Positions 25,270-33,706 are shown, counted from the first letter of the stretch. The stretch is 42,938 bases of DNA from Thermoleophilia bacterium (GCA_025934255.1 JAICYJ010000024.1:1-42938); one strand, 5' to 3'. Numbers and translations are program-made. Notes: a model not told the origin generated them from the sequence alone.

Positions 25270-25725
25270 CTACGAGTCCAGGCGGTCCCAGAACGCGGCC
25301 AGCTGTGCCTGCTCGTCGGCGTCGAACCGCGACAGGAAGCGCTCGCGCACGTCGCTGACGTGGGTGCGCCGGGCGGTCTCGAGCCGCGCCCGGCCGGCGT
25401 CGGTGATCACTGCGAAGGCGCCACGGGCGTCGGAGTCGCAGGCCTGGCGCTCGACCAGTCCGTCCCGTTCCAGCCGGTCGACCAGCCGCGTCACGCCGCT
25501 GCGGCTGAGCCACACCGACTGCGCCAGGTCGCTCATGCGCTGCTTGCCCTCGCCCTGCTGGGCCAGCCGCGCCAGCACCTCGAACGAGCTCAGCGGCAGG
25601 CCGTGCGCCTCGACCAGGGTCGCGTCCAGCTGGCGCACGATCGCCGCGTGCGATCGCAGGTACCCGCCCCAGGCGGCGCGCTCGGGTTCGGTCAGACGGT
25701 CGGTGGTGTTCGGCAACGTTGCCAC
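25270..25725 (-). CDS. MarR-family transcription regulator
   Basis: A 151-residue MarR protein. The winged helix has LSSFEVLARLAQQGEGKQRM, SDLAQSVWLSRSGVTRLVDRL (recognition helix) and the wing DSDARGAFAVITDAG. GTG 25725 is chosen because TACCCT lies 9 bases upstream; the longer in-frame ORF runs across the divergent pepF promoter. The divergent promoters of marR and pepF share a CCGA-A-TCGG dyad at 25741-25749, a plausible autoregulatory site. The ligand is unknown. Confidence 0.9.
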   Translation of the reverse strand: MATLPNTTDRLTEPERAAWGGYLRSHAAIVRQLDATLVEAHGLPLSSFEVLARLAQQGEGKQRMSDLAQSVWLSRSGVTRLVDRLERDGLVERQACDSDARGAFAVITDAGRARLETARRTHVSDVRERFLSRFDADEQAQLAAFWDRLDS

Positions 25726-25734
25726 TGCCTGGAA

Positions 25735-25740
25735 AGGGTA
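25735..25740 (-). promoter_or_regulatory. -10 box TACCCT of marR
   Basis: TACCCT lies 9 bases before GTG 25725, next to the CCGAATCGG dyad at 25741-25749. Confidence 0.4.
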
Positions 25741-25766
25741 CCGAATCGGGTTACAGGCAACCACGC

Positions 25767-25772
25767 TAGGCT
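25767..25772 (+). promoter_or_regulatory. -10 box TAGGCT, leaderless pepF promoter
   Basis: TAGGCT lies 6 bases before GTG 25779, facing the marR promoter. Confidence 0.5.
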
Positions 25773-25778
25773 TGCCCG

Positions 25779-27557
25779 GTGAGCACCGTGCAGGCCTCCG
25801 GAGTGCGCTGGGATCTGTCCCCGCTGTTCGCCTCCCCGGAGGCCGCCGAGGCCGCCATCGAGCCCTCGCTGGAGCGGGCACGAGCCTTCGAAGCGGCCTG
25901 GCGCGGGCGCATGGCGGAGCTGACGCCGGCCCAGCTGGCGGACGCGCTGCACGAGCTGGGCGAGATCGACAACGAGCTGTCGCGGATCGCCTCCTACACG
26001 ATGCTGCGAAAGGCGGTGGACGTCACCAGCGAGCAGAACCGCGACCTGGGAGCGGCCGTGGACGCGGCGATCGTGCAAGCCCGAAACGCGCTTCGCTTCT
26101 TCGAGCTCGAGTGGCTGGCGCTGGACGACGAGCGGGCGAGCCAGCTGATAGCCGCTCCGGAGGTCGCCGCCGACCGTCACTACCTGACCGCCCAGCGCCG
26201 CTATCGCGATCACGTGCTCTCCGAGCCCGAGGAGCGCGCTCTCGGCGAACGCGACCCGGCAGCGGTGTCCGCCTGGCAAACGCTCTACGCACAGACCACA
26301 TCGACCATCGAGGTGCCGTTCGACTCGGGCGACGGGCCCCAGCCGCACACCATCGACCGGCTGCTGGCCTACGTGCACGATTCCCGCCGCGACGTGCGGC
26401 TGGCGGCGCTGGACACGCTCTACGCGGCGCTGGAGGCGCCGGCGCCGGTGCTGGCCCACTGCTACGACTCGCTGGTCGCCGACCGGCTCGTGAGCGACCG
26501 CCTGCGCAGCTACGGCGACGACCCGATGCTGCCCACGCACCTCGACAACGAGCTCGACGCCCCCGTCGTGCAGGCGATGCTCGAGCAGGTCGAGGCGCGC
26601 TACCCGCTGGCACAGCGCTGGTTCCGCGCCAAGGCGTCGATGATGGGCCTGGACGTGCTGGAGCTGGCCGACCAGTACGCGCCGCTCGGCGAGGCCCGCC
26701 CGGTCGACTACGACGAGGGCCGCTCGCTGGTCGACGCAGCGTTCGCCGGCTTCTCGCCGGAGGTGGCGTCGATCGCCGAGGCCTTCTTCACCGAGCAGCG
26801 CGTCGACGCCGAGCCCCGGGCCGGGAAGCGCGGCGGGGCGTTCTGCTCGCCGGTCGCCCAGGACGCCTCGCCCTACGTGATGCTGAACTACACGGACACC
26901 ATGAACGACGTGCTCACGATCGCGCACGAGCTCGGGCACGGCATGCACTTCCAGCTTGCGCACGCGGCCCAGACGCCGCACTCGGCCCACACCGGCCTGG
27001 CGCTGGCCGAGGTGCCCTCGACGTTCGCGGAGTTCGTCGCCTACGACCACCTGCTCGCCAACGAGGAGGATCGGTCGACGCGGCAAGCGCTGACCTCCGA
27101 GCGCGTCGAGGGCGCGTTTGCGACCATCTTCCGCCAGACCGTGCTGGCCCGCTACGAGCAGGGTGCCTACGGGCTTCGGGCCGGCTCCCAGGCGCTCTCG
27201 GTCGACCGCCTCAGCGACATCTGGATCGAGCAGAACCTGCGCTACTACGGCGACAGCATCCACCTGTCGGACGGCTACCGGCTGGGCTGGTCGTACATCC
27301 CCCACTTCATCTCGACCCGCTTCTACACCTACGCCTACGTGTTCGCGAAGCTGGTCGCGCTCGCGCTGTACGCGCGCTGGCGGGCGCAGGGCGAGGAGTT
27401 CGTGGCGCCCTACCTGAAGTTCATGGCCGCCGGCGGATCGGGCGCACCCGCCAACCTGCTGGCCGTGCTCGGCATCGACCTCTCCGGTCGCGAAATCTGG
27501 GACACGGCCTTCGACGAGCTGGAGCGGATGATCGCGGCGGCCGAGAGCGAGGCTTGA
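25779..27557 (+). CDS. pepF: M3-family oligoendopeptidase (PepF-like)
   Basis: A 592-residue zinc metallopeptidase. The catalytic HExxH is H383-E384-LG-H387 (IAHELGHGMHF), followed about 25-30 residues later by the conserved LAEVPSTFAEF, which supplies the third zinc ligand Glu. It is of normal length for PepF/M3B cytosolic oligopeptidases that cut peptides of about 6-18 residues. No signal peptide is present. Its GTG start has no ribosome binding site but a -10 box at leaderless spacing. The following amidohydrolase starts on its stop codon (TTGA). Confidence 0.93.
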   Translation: MSTVQASGVRWDLSPLFASPEAAEAAIEPSLERARAFEAAWRGRMAELTPAQLADALHELGEIDNELSRIASYTMLRKAVDVTSEQNRDLGAAVDAAIVQARNALRFFELEWLALDDERASQLIAAPEVAADRHYLTAQRRYRDHVLSEPEERALGERDPAAVSAWQTLYAQTTSTIEVPFDSGDGPQPHTIDRLLAYVHDSRRDVRLAALDTLYAALEAPAPVLAHCYDSLVADRLVSDRLRSYGDDPMLPTHLDNELDAPVVQAMLEQVEARYPLAQRWFRAKASMMGLDVLELADQYAPLGEARPVDYDEGRSLVDAAFAGFSPEVASIAEAFFTEQRVDAEPRAGKRGGAFCSPVAQDASPYVMLNYTDTMNDVLTIAHELGHGMHFQLAHAAQTPHSAHTGLALAEVPSTFAEFVAYDHLLANEEDRSTRQALTSERVEGAFATIFRQTVLARYEQGAYGLRAGSQALSVDRLSDIWIEQNLRYYGDSIHLSDGYRLGWSYIPHFISTRFYTYAYVFAKLVALALYARWRAQGEEFVAPYLKFMAAGGSGAPANLLAVLGIDLSGREIWDTAFDELERMIAAAESEA

Positions 27558-28792
27558 CCGACCGCGCGATCCTCTGGGACGTGCGGGTCGTGGCCGGCGA
27601 CGGCTCGCCGCCCGCCGAGCGGATGGCGGTCACGGTGGCGGGTGGCCGGATCGAGTCGATCGGGCCGATCGGCGCCGCTTCGCCGCCGCCGGGTTCGATC
27701 GACGCGCACGGTCGCACCCTGCTGCCGGGGCTGATCGACGCGCACGTGCACCTCTCGAGCGACACCTCGCGCAGCCCCGGCTTCGGGCCGCCGGAGCACC
27801 TGCACGGTGAGGAGCCGCGCCGCCGCGAGCTCGGCTACTTCGTGCTGGCCAGGACCACCACCGCCCTGCTGGCGGCGGGCATCACCAGCGTGCGCGACGT
27901 CGGCAGCTACGACGACGAGGGCATCGCGGTGCGCCAGGCGGTTGACCTGGGTTTGCTCGACGGGCCCCGTGTCATCCCCTGCGGCCGCATCATCTCGGCC
28001 ACCTCGCCGGGCGGTGCCATCTTCGGCACCATGTACCGGGAGGCGGACGGGCCCGACGAGATGCGCAAGGCGGTGCGCGAGCAGATCCGCGCCGGCGCCG
28101 GCTTCATCAAGGTGATGGCAACCGGCGCGCGCTCGGTGGTACGCGAGGATCCCGAGCCCGCGCAGATGATGCCCGCAGAGCTGGCCGCGATCGTGGATGA
28201 GGCGCACCGCATGGGCTTCCGGGTCGCCGCCCACGCCGAGGGCCTGGAGGGCACACGGATGGCGATCGAGCAGGACGTCGACACGATCGAGCACGGGCTG
28301 TCGCTGCACCGCGCGCCCGAGCTGCTGGCCACGATGGCCGAGCGCGGGCAGGTGCTGGTGCCGACCCTGTCCACCTTCCACGATCTGTCCGAGCGGTTCG
28401 TCACCTGCTTCGCGCCGGTACTGGTGGAGCAGGCCAAGGTACAGCAGCAGGAGGCCTACGCGACCGTCGCGGCGGCCCGGGCGGCTGGAGTGACGATGGC
28501 GATGGGCCACGACAGCGGCCCTCCCGGCGACAACCTGATCGAGCTGGTGCGCATGGCCGATGCCGGCCTCGGCGACGCGGAGGCGGTGCGCGCGGCCACG
28601 GCCAACGGCGCCGCCGCCCTGGGACTGGACGACGTCGGCGTTGTCAGGGAAGGCGCCGTAGCCGATCTGCTGGTGGTGGACGGCGACCCGCTGGCAGGGA
28701 TCGCCGTGCTGGCCGAGCGGGAGCGGATCTGGCTGGTGCTGATCGGCGGCCGCCCGGTTGCCGGGCAGGCGCTGGCGCCGGCACGGCTGTAG
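27554..28792 (+). CDS. Amidohydrolase family protein (imidazolonepropionase/prolidase-like)
   Basis: A 412-residue metal-dependent amidohydrolase. The metal-binding HxH is H64/H66 in LIDAHVHL, a likely carboxylated lysine lies in FIKVMATG, further ligands in AAHAEG and IEHGL, and the Asp in MGHDSGPPGDN. The C-terminal strand set (GVVREGAVADLLVVDGDPL) closes the composite beta-sandwich. Related enzymes cleave Xaa-Pro or similar dipeptides, which would suit the M3 peptidase directly upstream, but the substrate is not determined. TTG 27554 overlaps the pepF stop as TTGA. Confidence 0.88.
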   Translation: MTDRAILWDVRVVAGDGSPPAERMAVTVAGGRIESIGPIGAASPPPGSIDAHGRTLLPGLIDAHVHLSSDTSRSPGFGPPEHLHGEEPRRRELGYFVLARTTTALLAAGITSVRDVGSYDDEGIAVRQAVDLGLLDGPRVIPCGRIISATSPGGAIFGTMYREADGPDEMRKAVREQIRAGAGFIKVMATGARSVVREDPEPAQMMPAELAAIVDEAHRMGFRVAAHAEGLEGTRMAIEQDVDTIEHGLSLHRAPELLATMAERGQVLVPTLSTFHDLSERFVTCFAPVLVEQAKVQQQEAYATVAAARAAGVTMAMGHDSGPPGDNLIELVRMADAGLGDAEAVRAATANGAAALGLDDVGVVREGAVADLLVVDGDPLAGIAVLAERERIWLVLIGGRPVAGQALAPARL

Positions 28793-28849
28793 GGATCATG
28801 GTGGGCCTGCACAACCCCTCTTAGGGTGGCGCGAAAGCCGGTAGCCCGC

Positions 28850-28870
28850 TAAACTGTTAACCATGATAAC
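28850..28870 (+). promoter_or_regulatory. marR -10 box TAAACT with overlapping dyad
   Basis: TAAACT (28850-28855) lies 7 bases before ATG 28863. A dyad of GTTA and TAAC arms (28856-28870) covers the start codon and is a plausible site for autorepression by the encoded MarR protein. Confidence 0.45.
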
Positions 28871-29303
28871 TACTTTGGATACGGTGACCGTGGCAAACCG
28901 GCTGAGGCCGGTGCTCCTGCAGCTGAACCGTCATCTGCGCCGCGAGCTGGCGCCGCTCGGCATCACCGGTGGACAGGCAGCGCTGCTGCACGTCGTCCGC
29001 ACCAGCCCCGGCATCGGGGTTCGCGAGCTGGCCGTCCGCGAGGGCGTGTCCACCGCCGCAATGTCCACCGCCCTCACCCGCCTCGAGAGCGCGGGCCTGC
29101 TGCAGCGCACGCGCGCGCAGGCCGACAGGCGCCGGGTCGGGCTGGAGCTGACCGATGCGGGCCAGCGGGTGCTGCGCTCCGCGCGGTCGCGCCGCACGGC
29201 CTGGCTGGCATCCCGCCTGGGACGCCTGACCGAGGTCGAGCTGGCCGCCATCGACAGCGTGATCGACCCGCTCACCCGGCTGCTGGAGGCTGAGCCGGCT
29301 TGA
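28863..29303 (+). CDS. MarR-family transcription regulator
   Basis: A 146-residue MarR protein with GITGGQAALLHVV, VRELAVREGVSTAAMSTAL (recognition helix) and a basic wing (QADRRRVGLELTDAG). It is followed by an MFS exporter that starts on its stop codon (TTGA), the usual regulator-efflux pairing, so it probably represses this two-gene unit in response to an exported compound. The start ATG is leaderless by -10 spacing. Confidence 0.92.
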   Translation: MITTLDTVTVANRLRPVLLQLNRHLRRELAPLGITGGQAALLHVVRTSPGIGVRELAVREGVSTAAMSTALTRLESAGLLQRTRAQADRRRVGLELTDAGQRVLRSARSRRTAWLASRLGRLTEVELAAIDSVIDPLTRLLEAEPA

Positions 29304-30571
29304 CCGCGGCCCTGCTTCGCGCCAACCGCCGCACGTTCGCCAGCCTCCGACGGCACCGCAACTACCGCCTGTTCTTCAGCGGGCAGGTGATCTCCGTCAG
29401 CGGCACCTGGATGCAGAACATCGCGACCGGCTGGCTGGTGCTCGAGCTGTCGCACTCGCCGCTGGCCGTCGGCCTGCTGGCGCTCTGCCAGTTCCTGCCG
29501 TTCACGGTGTTCGGCCTGTTCGCCGGCGTGGTCGTCGACCGCCTCGACGCCCGCCGCACGGTGATCTGGACGCAGGTGATCTCGATGGTGATCGCCGGCG
29601 TGCTCGCGGCCCTGACCCTGGCCGGGGTCATCACCACCTGGGAGGTGCTGCTGCTGGCGATGCTGCGCGGCACCGTGCTGGTGCTGGATGCGCCCGCCCG
29701 TCAGGCGCTGACCTTCGAGATGGTGGGACGTGACGAGCTGCCCAACGCGGTCGCGCTCAACTCGAGCCTGTTCAACGCCGCGCGCGTGGTCGGCCCCGCC
29801 ATGGGCGGCGTGGTCGTGGCCCTGGCCGGCGCCGGCCTCTGCTTCGCGCTCAACACCGTCAGCTTCGCCGCGGTGCTGATCGGCCTGCTGCTGATGCGAA
29901 GCGACGAGATGTTCCCGCGCTCGGCCAACGCCGAGCGGCCCACCCTGCTGCGCGGCACCCGCGAGGCATTCCGCTACGTGCGCGGCGCCCCGGAGGTGCT
30001 GATGGCGCTCATGATCGTGACCGTCGTCAGCACCTTCTCCTTCAACTTCAACGTGCTGCTGCCGGTGATGGCCAAGCAGACGCTGGGCGGCGGCCCCGAG
30101 GTGTTCGGCGTGCTGACCGCCTTCTTCGGCCTGGGTGCGCTGGGCGGCGCGCTCACGTCGGCCACGCTCGGCCGAGCCAGCTGGCGGGTGCTGCTCGCGG
30201 GTACCTTCGGCTTCGGCCTGGCACAGCTGGCGCTGGCGCCGGTGGGCGGCCTTGCTCTGGCATCGCTGCTGCTGTTCATGACCGGCCTCAGCTTCACGCT
30301 CTGGACGTCGAACGCCAACTCGCTGCTGCAGCTGAACGCGCCCGATCATCTGCGGGGGCGGGTGATCGGCCTCTACTTCTTCGCCTTCAACGGCGCCGGG
30401 CCAATGGGCGGCCTGCTGGCCGGCTGGCTGGCATCGCAGGGCGGCACCGAGGCGGCCTACGCCGTGTCGGGCGCGGCCAGCATCGCCATGACGCTGTTCG
30501 CGGCCATCCGGCTGCGCGACCGCGCTGCGCCGCTGCTCGGCGGCCGCGGGCTGCCGGTCCGAGCACGCTAG
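29300..30571 (+). CDS. MFS exporter (DHA3/EntS-like)
   Basis: A 423-residue major facilitator with about 12 hydrophobic helices. It has the DHA3-type N-terminus (RNYRLFFSGQVISVSGTWMQ), a loop DRLDARRTVIW corresponding to the MFS signature between helices 2 and 3, and a cytoplasmic loop before the second six helices. Relatives export siderophores, macrolides or other small molecules. TTG 29300 overlaps the marR stop. The substrate is not predictable from sequence. Confidence 0.9.
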   Translation: MTAALLRANRRTFASLRRHRNYRLFFSGQVISVSGTWMQNIATGWLVLELSHSPLAVGLLALCQFLPFTVFGLFAGVVVDRLDARRTVIWTQVISMVIAGVLAALTLAGVITTWEVLLLAMLRGTVLVLDAPARQALTFEMVGRDELPNAVALNSSLFNAARVVGPAMGGVVVALAGAGLCFALNTVSFAAVLIGLLLMRSDEMFPRSANAERPTLLRGTREAFRYVRGAPEVLMALMIVTVVSTFSFNFNVLLPVMAKQTLGGGPEVFGVLTAFFGLGALGGALTSATLGRASWRVLLAGTFGFGLAQLALAPVGGLALASLLLFMTGLSFTLWTSNANSLLQLNAPDHLRGRVIGLYFFAFNGAGPMGGLLAGWLASQGGTEAAYAVSGAASIAMTLFAAIRLRDRAAPLLGGRGLPVRAR

Positions 30572-30825
30572 GCCTCCGGCGTACGCCAGTCCCAATCGAC
30601 CACTCGGGCCGGCCGGCCGAAGATCACGACCGCCGACGGGATCGATTGTCGCCCCCTGGCGGGGATCCAGAGGCGGCCGTTCAGCAGGCGCACCTCAGCC
30701 TCCGCGCGGGCCCGCCGCCACCAGCGCGCGTGCGTCTTGACCGGCACGATGAACGCCATCTGGGGATCGGCCTGCTTCCTCGCGGCGCGCATGGCCGACC
30801 CCAGCAGCAGCCCGTACGGCGGCAC
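30568..30825 (-). CDS. Fragment resembling the C-terminus of phage-type DNA adenine methyltransferases
   Basis: An 85-residue minus-strand frame from GTG 30825. FIVPVKTHARWWRRA, EVRLLNGRLWIP and PSAVVIFGRP follow the order found in the C-terminal part of phage N6-adenine (Dam-like) methyltransferases, but the SAM-binding and catalytic DPPY-type motifs are absent. The frame looks coding back to about 30885 (TEFDQIVRRLQAEGFKVVVP) yet lacks a standard start there; a stop lies just upstream. It may be a gene remnant or a small protein of the same fold. It sits between the MFS gene (overlapping its end by 4 bases) and a VOC gene. Confidence 0.45.
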   Translation of the reverse strand: MPPYGLLLGSAMRAARKQADPQMAFIVPVKTHARWWRRARAEAEVRLLNGRLWIPARGRQSIPSAVVIFGRPARVVDWDWRTPEA

Positions 30826-30886
30826 GACGACCTTGAAGCCCTCCGCCTGCAGCCGGCGGACGATCTGGTCGAACTCCGTCGGGCCG

Positions 30887-31612
30887 TCAGCCGCGATGGT
30901 GGTTCACGAGCTCGACGTTGGTGCCGTCGGGATCGAGCACATAGGCCGCGTAGTAGCCCTCGTGGTACTGCGGCCGCTCCCCGGGTGCCCCGTGGTCGGC
31001 GTAGCCGGCGGCGGTGGCGGCGCTGTGGAAGGCCTCGACCGCCCCGTCGTCGCTGGCCGCGAACGCGATGTGCAACCCCTCCGTGGACGGCCCCCTCACC
31101 AGCGACATCGAGCCGCCGTCACCGGCGAACCGCACGCGGTCCTGGTGCTCGTCCACCAACCGGATGCCGGCGTGCGGTGCCGCCACCTCATAGAACCCGC
31201 GTGACGCATCCAGGTCGGCCACCCGCACCCACAGGTGGTCGATCCCACCAGGCCGCACGTCGGCGTGGTGCACGGCCTCCACGCTGTTCCCGTCCGGGTC
31301 GCGGAGGAACCCGCCGTAGTAGTCGTCGCGGTAGCGCGGCCGCAACCCCGGCCGGCCGTCGTCGAGGAACCCGGCCTCGGTGCCGGACTCCCAGAACGCA
31401 TCGACCTGCTGCGGCGAGCCGGCGGCGAAGCCCACGTGCAGCCGCTTGGTGGGCGGGCACGCGCGAGTCGCCTGGCAGAGCGAGAAGTCGTTCCACTCAG
31501 CCAGGTGCTCGCCGGAATAGGTCGGCGGCCGGTCGAGCGCCGCGAGCACGGCCGCGTAGAACCGCTCGGACTCGCCGCGGTCCGACACCCGCACGGTGAC
31601 GTGGTCGAACAC
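30887..31612 (-). CDS. Two-domain VOC (glyoxalase/bleomycin resistance fold) protein
   Basis: A 241-residue tandem VOC protein. The first module begins FDHVTVRVSDRGESERFYAAV and ends with LRDPDGNSVEAVHH; the second begins IDHLWVRVADLDASRGFYE and ends with LDPDGTNVELVNHH. Each has the paired His/Glu metal-site positions of the family. Substrates in this superfamily range from methylglyoxal to antibiotics and aromatic diols, so function is open. GTG 31612 has GATAGT 6 bases upstream. A longer in-frame extension is a shadow of the SnoaL-like gene. Confidence 0.88.
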   Translation of the reverse strand: MFDHVTVRVSDRGESERFYAAVLAALDRPPTYSGEHLAEWNDFSLCQATRACPPTKRLHVGFAAGSPQQVDAFWESGTEAGFLDDGRPGLRPRYRDDYYGGFLRDPDGNSVEAVHHADVRPGGIDHLWVRVADLDASRGFYEVAAPHAGIRLVDEHQDRVRFAGDGGSMSLVRGPSTEGLHIAFAASDDGAVEAFHSAATAAGYADHGAPGERPQYHEGYYAAYVLDPDGTNVELVNHHRG

Positions 31613-31618
31613 GACCCC

Positions 31619-31624
31619 ACTATC
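31619..31624 (-). promoter_or_regulatory. -10 box GATAGT of the two-domain VOC gene
   Basis: GATAGT lies 6 bases before GTG 31612. Confidence 0.4.
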
Positions 31625-31668
31625 CCAAATCGGACGGCCGGTACGCAACGCGTGCGCGGCGCCGGCCG

Positions 31669-32046
31669 TCAGGAGCCGAGCACGCGAGCGCTGCCGCTGG
31701 TCGAGTAGACGTCCTTGCGCGCGATCAGGCCGTCGCGAAACGGGAACACGTCGATGCCGTCCCACTCCAGCTTGCGGCCGTCGGGATGGGTGGCCGTGGC
31801 CGTCCACTCGCTGACCACGAAGTCGTCGCCGTAGTAGGCCCGCCGGCCGCGGAAGTGCAGGTCGGGCCAGCCGGCGAAGATGCCGGCGATGTGCGCGCTC
31901 ACGGCCTCGGCGCCCTCCACCCGTTCTCCCGCCGTGTGGTTCTGGAACACGATCTCGGGGTGGTGGTAGCCCGCGATCGTCTCGACGTCCTGCGCGTTCC
32001 AGGCGTCGTTGTAGCGATCGATGGTCTCGCTCAGCGACTCGCTCAT
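31669..32046 (-). CDS. SnoaL-like/NTF2-fold protein
   Basis: A 125-residue protein with the SnoaL pattern: an N-terminal helix (SLSETIDRYNDAWNAQDVE), GYHHPEIVFQNH, a central HIAGIFAGWPDLHFRGRR and the closing WDGIDVFPFRDGLIARKDVY. Members are polyketide cyclases or small hydrolases or have no known activity. ATG 32046 has TAGTAT 7 bases upstream; a longer N-terminus was rejected. It reads in the same direction as the VOC gene, each with its own -10 box. Confidence 0.85.
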   Translation of the reverse strand: MSESLSETIDRYNDAWNAQDVETIAGYHHPEIVFQNHTAGERVEGAEAVSAHIAGIFAGWPDLHFRGRRAYYGDDFVVSEWTATATHPDGRKLEWDGIDVFPFRDGLIARKDVYSTSGSARVLGS

Positions 32047-32053
32047 GGCCGCG

Positions 32054-32059
32054 ATACTA
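32054..32059 (-). promoter_or_regulatory. -10 box TAGTAT of the SnoaL-like gene
   Basis: TAGTAT lies 7 bases before ATG 32046. Confidence 0.45.
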
Positions 32060-32087
32060 CATCCCGCGCCAGGTGACGGCCCGCCTT

Positions 32088-33266
32088 TCACCTCAGGTAG
32101 CTGCGGATCACCAGCAACGCTGATCCGCGCTCGAGCGCGAAGCCGCCGGTGTCGAACAGCGCCGTCAGCGGCGCACCGTCGTCCGGGCTCAGCGTGCCTC
32201 GGTACCGCGTCGCGACGAAGCGGCGCAGGTTCCGCCCGACCGAGCAGACGCGCACCTTCGACACGGAAGGACGCCGGTGCGATACGAACGTCGCGCTGCC
32301 GCCGAACATCGGGTTTCCGCTCGTGCCGATCTTGGCAACGGCGCCGCGCGCAGAATGCTCCGGCCTGGGCATGCCCGTCGCGGACTGAAGGGCGACCGCG
32401 AAGTGCCCCACCAGGTTGGTGGTGGTGCTGCTCTCGGTCTGCGCACCGAGAAATGCCCGCGCGCCACCGTAGCCGACCTCGGCCTGCCAGCTCGTGTAGC
32501 CAAACGGCGAGCCGGAGGCGATCGACTCACGGCCCTGGCACGGCTCGTGATAGCGGCGCACGGTGCGGCCGAGAGCGACGCCTCGTGCCACACCACCGGA
32601 GATGCAGCCCGGATCCGCGATCGCAATTGCGGTCTGCGGTGCCGTGGTGACCGTGCCGAAGTACGGCCAGGTGCCGGTGTGGATCCGGAACGCCGTCGAA
32701 TCGAGCGTCCCCTCGGCCACCGACTGCGTGCCGGTGCCGCCGTAGAACAGCCGGCAGCTTGCCGAGCGCACGTCGTCGGGCACGAGGTTCATGGTCACCC
32801 GCGTCGGGCGGAACGCCCGCCGCGTATCGATGTGCAGGCCGGTCAAGCCCTGATCGGCGGTCATGACCATGTCGGTCGACGCGAACCCGTACACGTGCTC
32901 CTGCAAGCCGTTGATCCGTCCGCCCACCCCGCGCGAGGTGCGATCGAAGCCGACGCTCAGCTGGGGCACGCTGCCAAACTGGTCGACCGTGGTATCGGCG
33001 AACATGCTCATCCGGTAGGTGAGACCGTGCACCTGCATCCGGACTGGATCGGTGAACAACACCAGATCGGTACCCGTGCTCAGCGGCACCCCCGCCGTCA
33101 AGGGGACATGGGCGCGCAGGCGCGCTGGCAGCGTGCGCGCGTACAGCACCTTGGCCGCGCGCACCTGGGGAGCTACCGCTGCCTGAGCGCCGGCCGCGGA
33201 TCCCCCCACGGCGGCGACCGCGAGCACGATCATGACGAGACCGCAGACACGCTTCAGTCCGAACAT
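32088..33266 (-). CDS. Secreted protein of unknown function
   Basis: A 392-residue protein with a clear signal peptide (MFGLKRVCGLVMIVLAVAA, then GGSAAGAQA). The mature part is rich in Thr, Gly and Ser with few charged helices, contains several isolated cysteines (for example CRLFYGG, DPGCISGG, EPCQGRES, VRVCSVG) that could form disulfides, and ends in a short beta-like stretch. I do not recognise a family. A GGGGGA ribosome binding site lies upstream of ATG 33266 and a small GAGC/GCTC hairpin sits just before it. An upstream in-frame extension overlaps the promoter and was rejected. Confidence 0.8.
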   Translation of the reverse strand: MFGLKRVCGLVMIVLAVAAVGGSAAGAQAAVAPQVRAAKVLYARTLPARLRAHVPLTAGVPLSTGTDLVLFTDPVRMQVHGLTYRMSMFADTTVDQFGSVPQLSVGFDRTSRGVGGRINGLQEHVYGFASTDMVMTADQGLTGLHIDTRRAFRPTRVTMNLVPDDVRSASCRLFYGGTGTQSVAEGTLDSTAFRIHTGTWPYFGTVTTAPQTAIAIADPGCISGGVARGVALGRTVRRYHEPCQGRESIASGSPFGYTSWQAEVGYGGARAFLGAQTESSTTTNLVGHFAVALQSATGMPRPEHSARGAVAKIGTSGNPMFGGSATFVSHRRPSVSKVRVCSVGRNLRRFVATRYRGTLSPDDGAPLTALFDTGGFALERGSALLVIRSYLR

Positions 33267-33322
33267 CGTTTCCCCCTCGAGCAACGCTCGAATTCGATGG
33301 AGCCGCCAGAGCCAGCGCCTCG

Positions 33323-33328
33323 AGTGTA
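33323..33328 (-). promoter_or_regulatory. -10 box TACACT with a leader of about 50 bases
   Basis: TACACT would start transcription near 33316 for the secreted-protein gene, which unlike most genes here has a leader and a ribosome binding site. Confidence 0.35.
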
Positions 33329-33345
33329 CGGTCGCCTCTGGCCGA

Positions 33346-33700
33346 TTTCTAGAGCGCCTGCTGACCCTGGGCGTGCTGTACGTGTTCGCCGTGCTGCCGG
33401 TGGCCGTGCTCTGGGGTAGCGTCGCGTCGGTGGCGGTCGCGGTGGCGTCCATGCTCGCCTTCAACTTCTTCTTCCTGCCGCCGCTCTACACGTTCACCCT
33501 GGCCGAGCCCAGCAACTGGTTCTCGCTGGCGGTGTTCCTCGTCACCGCCGTCGTCGTCAGCGAGCTGGCATCGCGGTCGCGGCTGCGCGCCACCGAGTCG
33601 GCGCTGCTGGCCGAGATCGCCACCTCGCTGCTGGAGCGCGGCCAGGTCACCGAGGAGCTCGACCACATCGCCGGGGAGGTGCGAGGCGCCGGGCCGGCCC
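33346..33700 (+). pseudogene. KdpD-like sensor kinase remnant (DUF4118 membrane segment)
   Basis: The plus-strand frame reads LLTLGVLYVFAVLPVAVLWG, ASMLAFNFFFLPPLYTF, NWFSLAVFLVTAVVVSEL and then a coiled stretch LLERGQVTEELDHIAGEV. This matches the four-helix DUF4118 region of KdpD-type sensors and the beginning of the following linker. The N-terminal KdpD domain, the histidine kinase domain and any plausible start are missing, and flanking genes abut both ends. It is best read as a decayed fragment; expression is unlikely. Confidence 0.65.
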
Positions 33701-33703
33701 GGC
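33688..33703. terminator. 16-base GC palindrome after a VOC gene
   Basis: A self-complementary 16-base GC-only palindrome lies 3 bases beyond the VOC stop at 33707 on the minus strand. It could form a terminator hairpin; no T-run. Confidence 0.3.
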
Positions 33704-33706
33704 CGG

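Noticed and set aside
25692..27305. 537-codon minus-strand frame opposite pepF
   Set aside because: Antisense shadow of a clear M3 peptidase.
28931..30595. 554-codon minus-strand frame opposite marR and MFS genes
   Set aside because: His/Gln/Glu-rich shadow; sense-strand genes are well supported.
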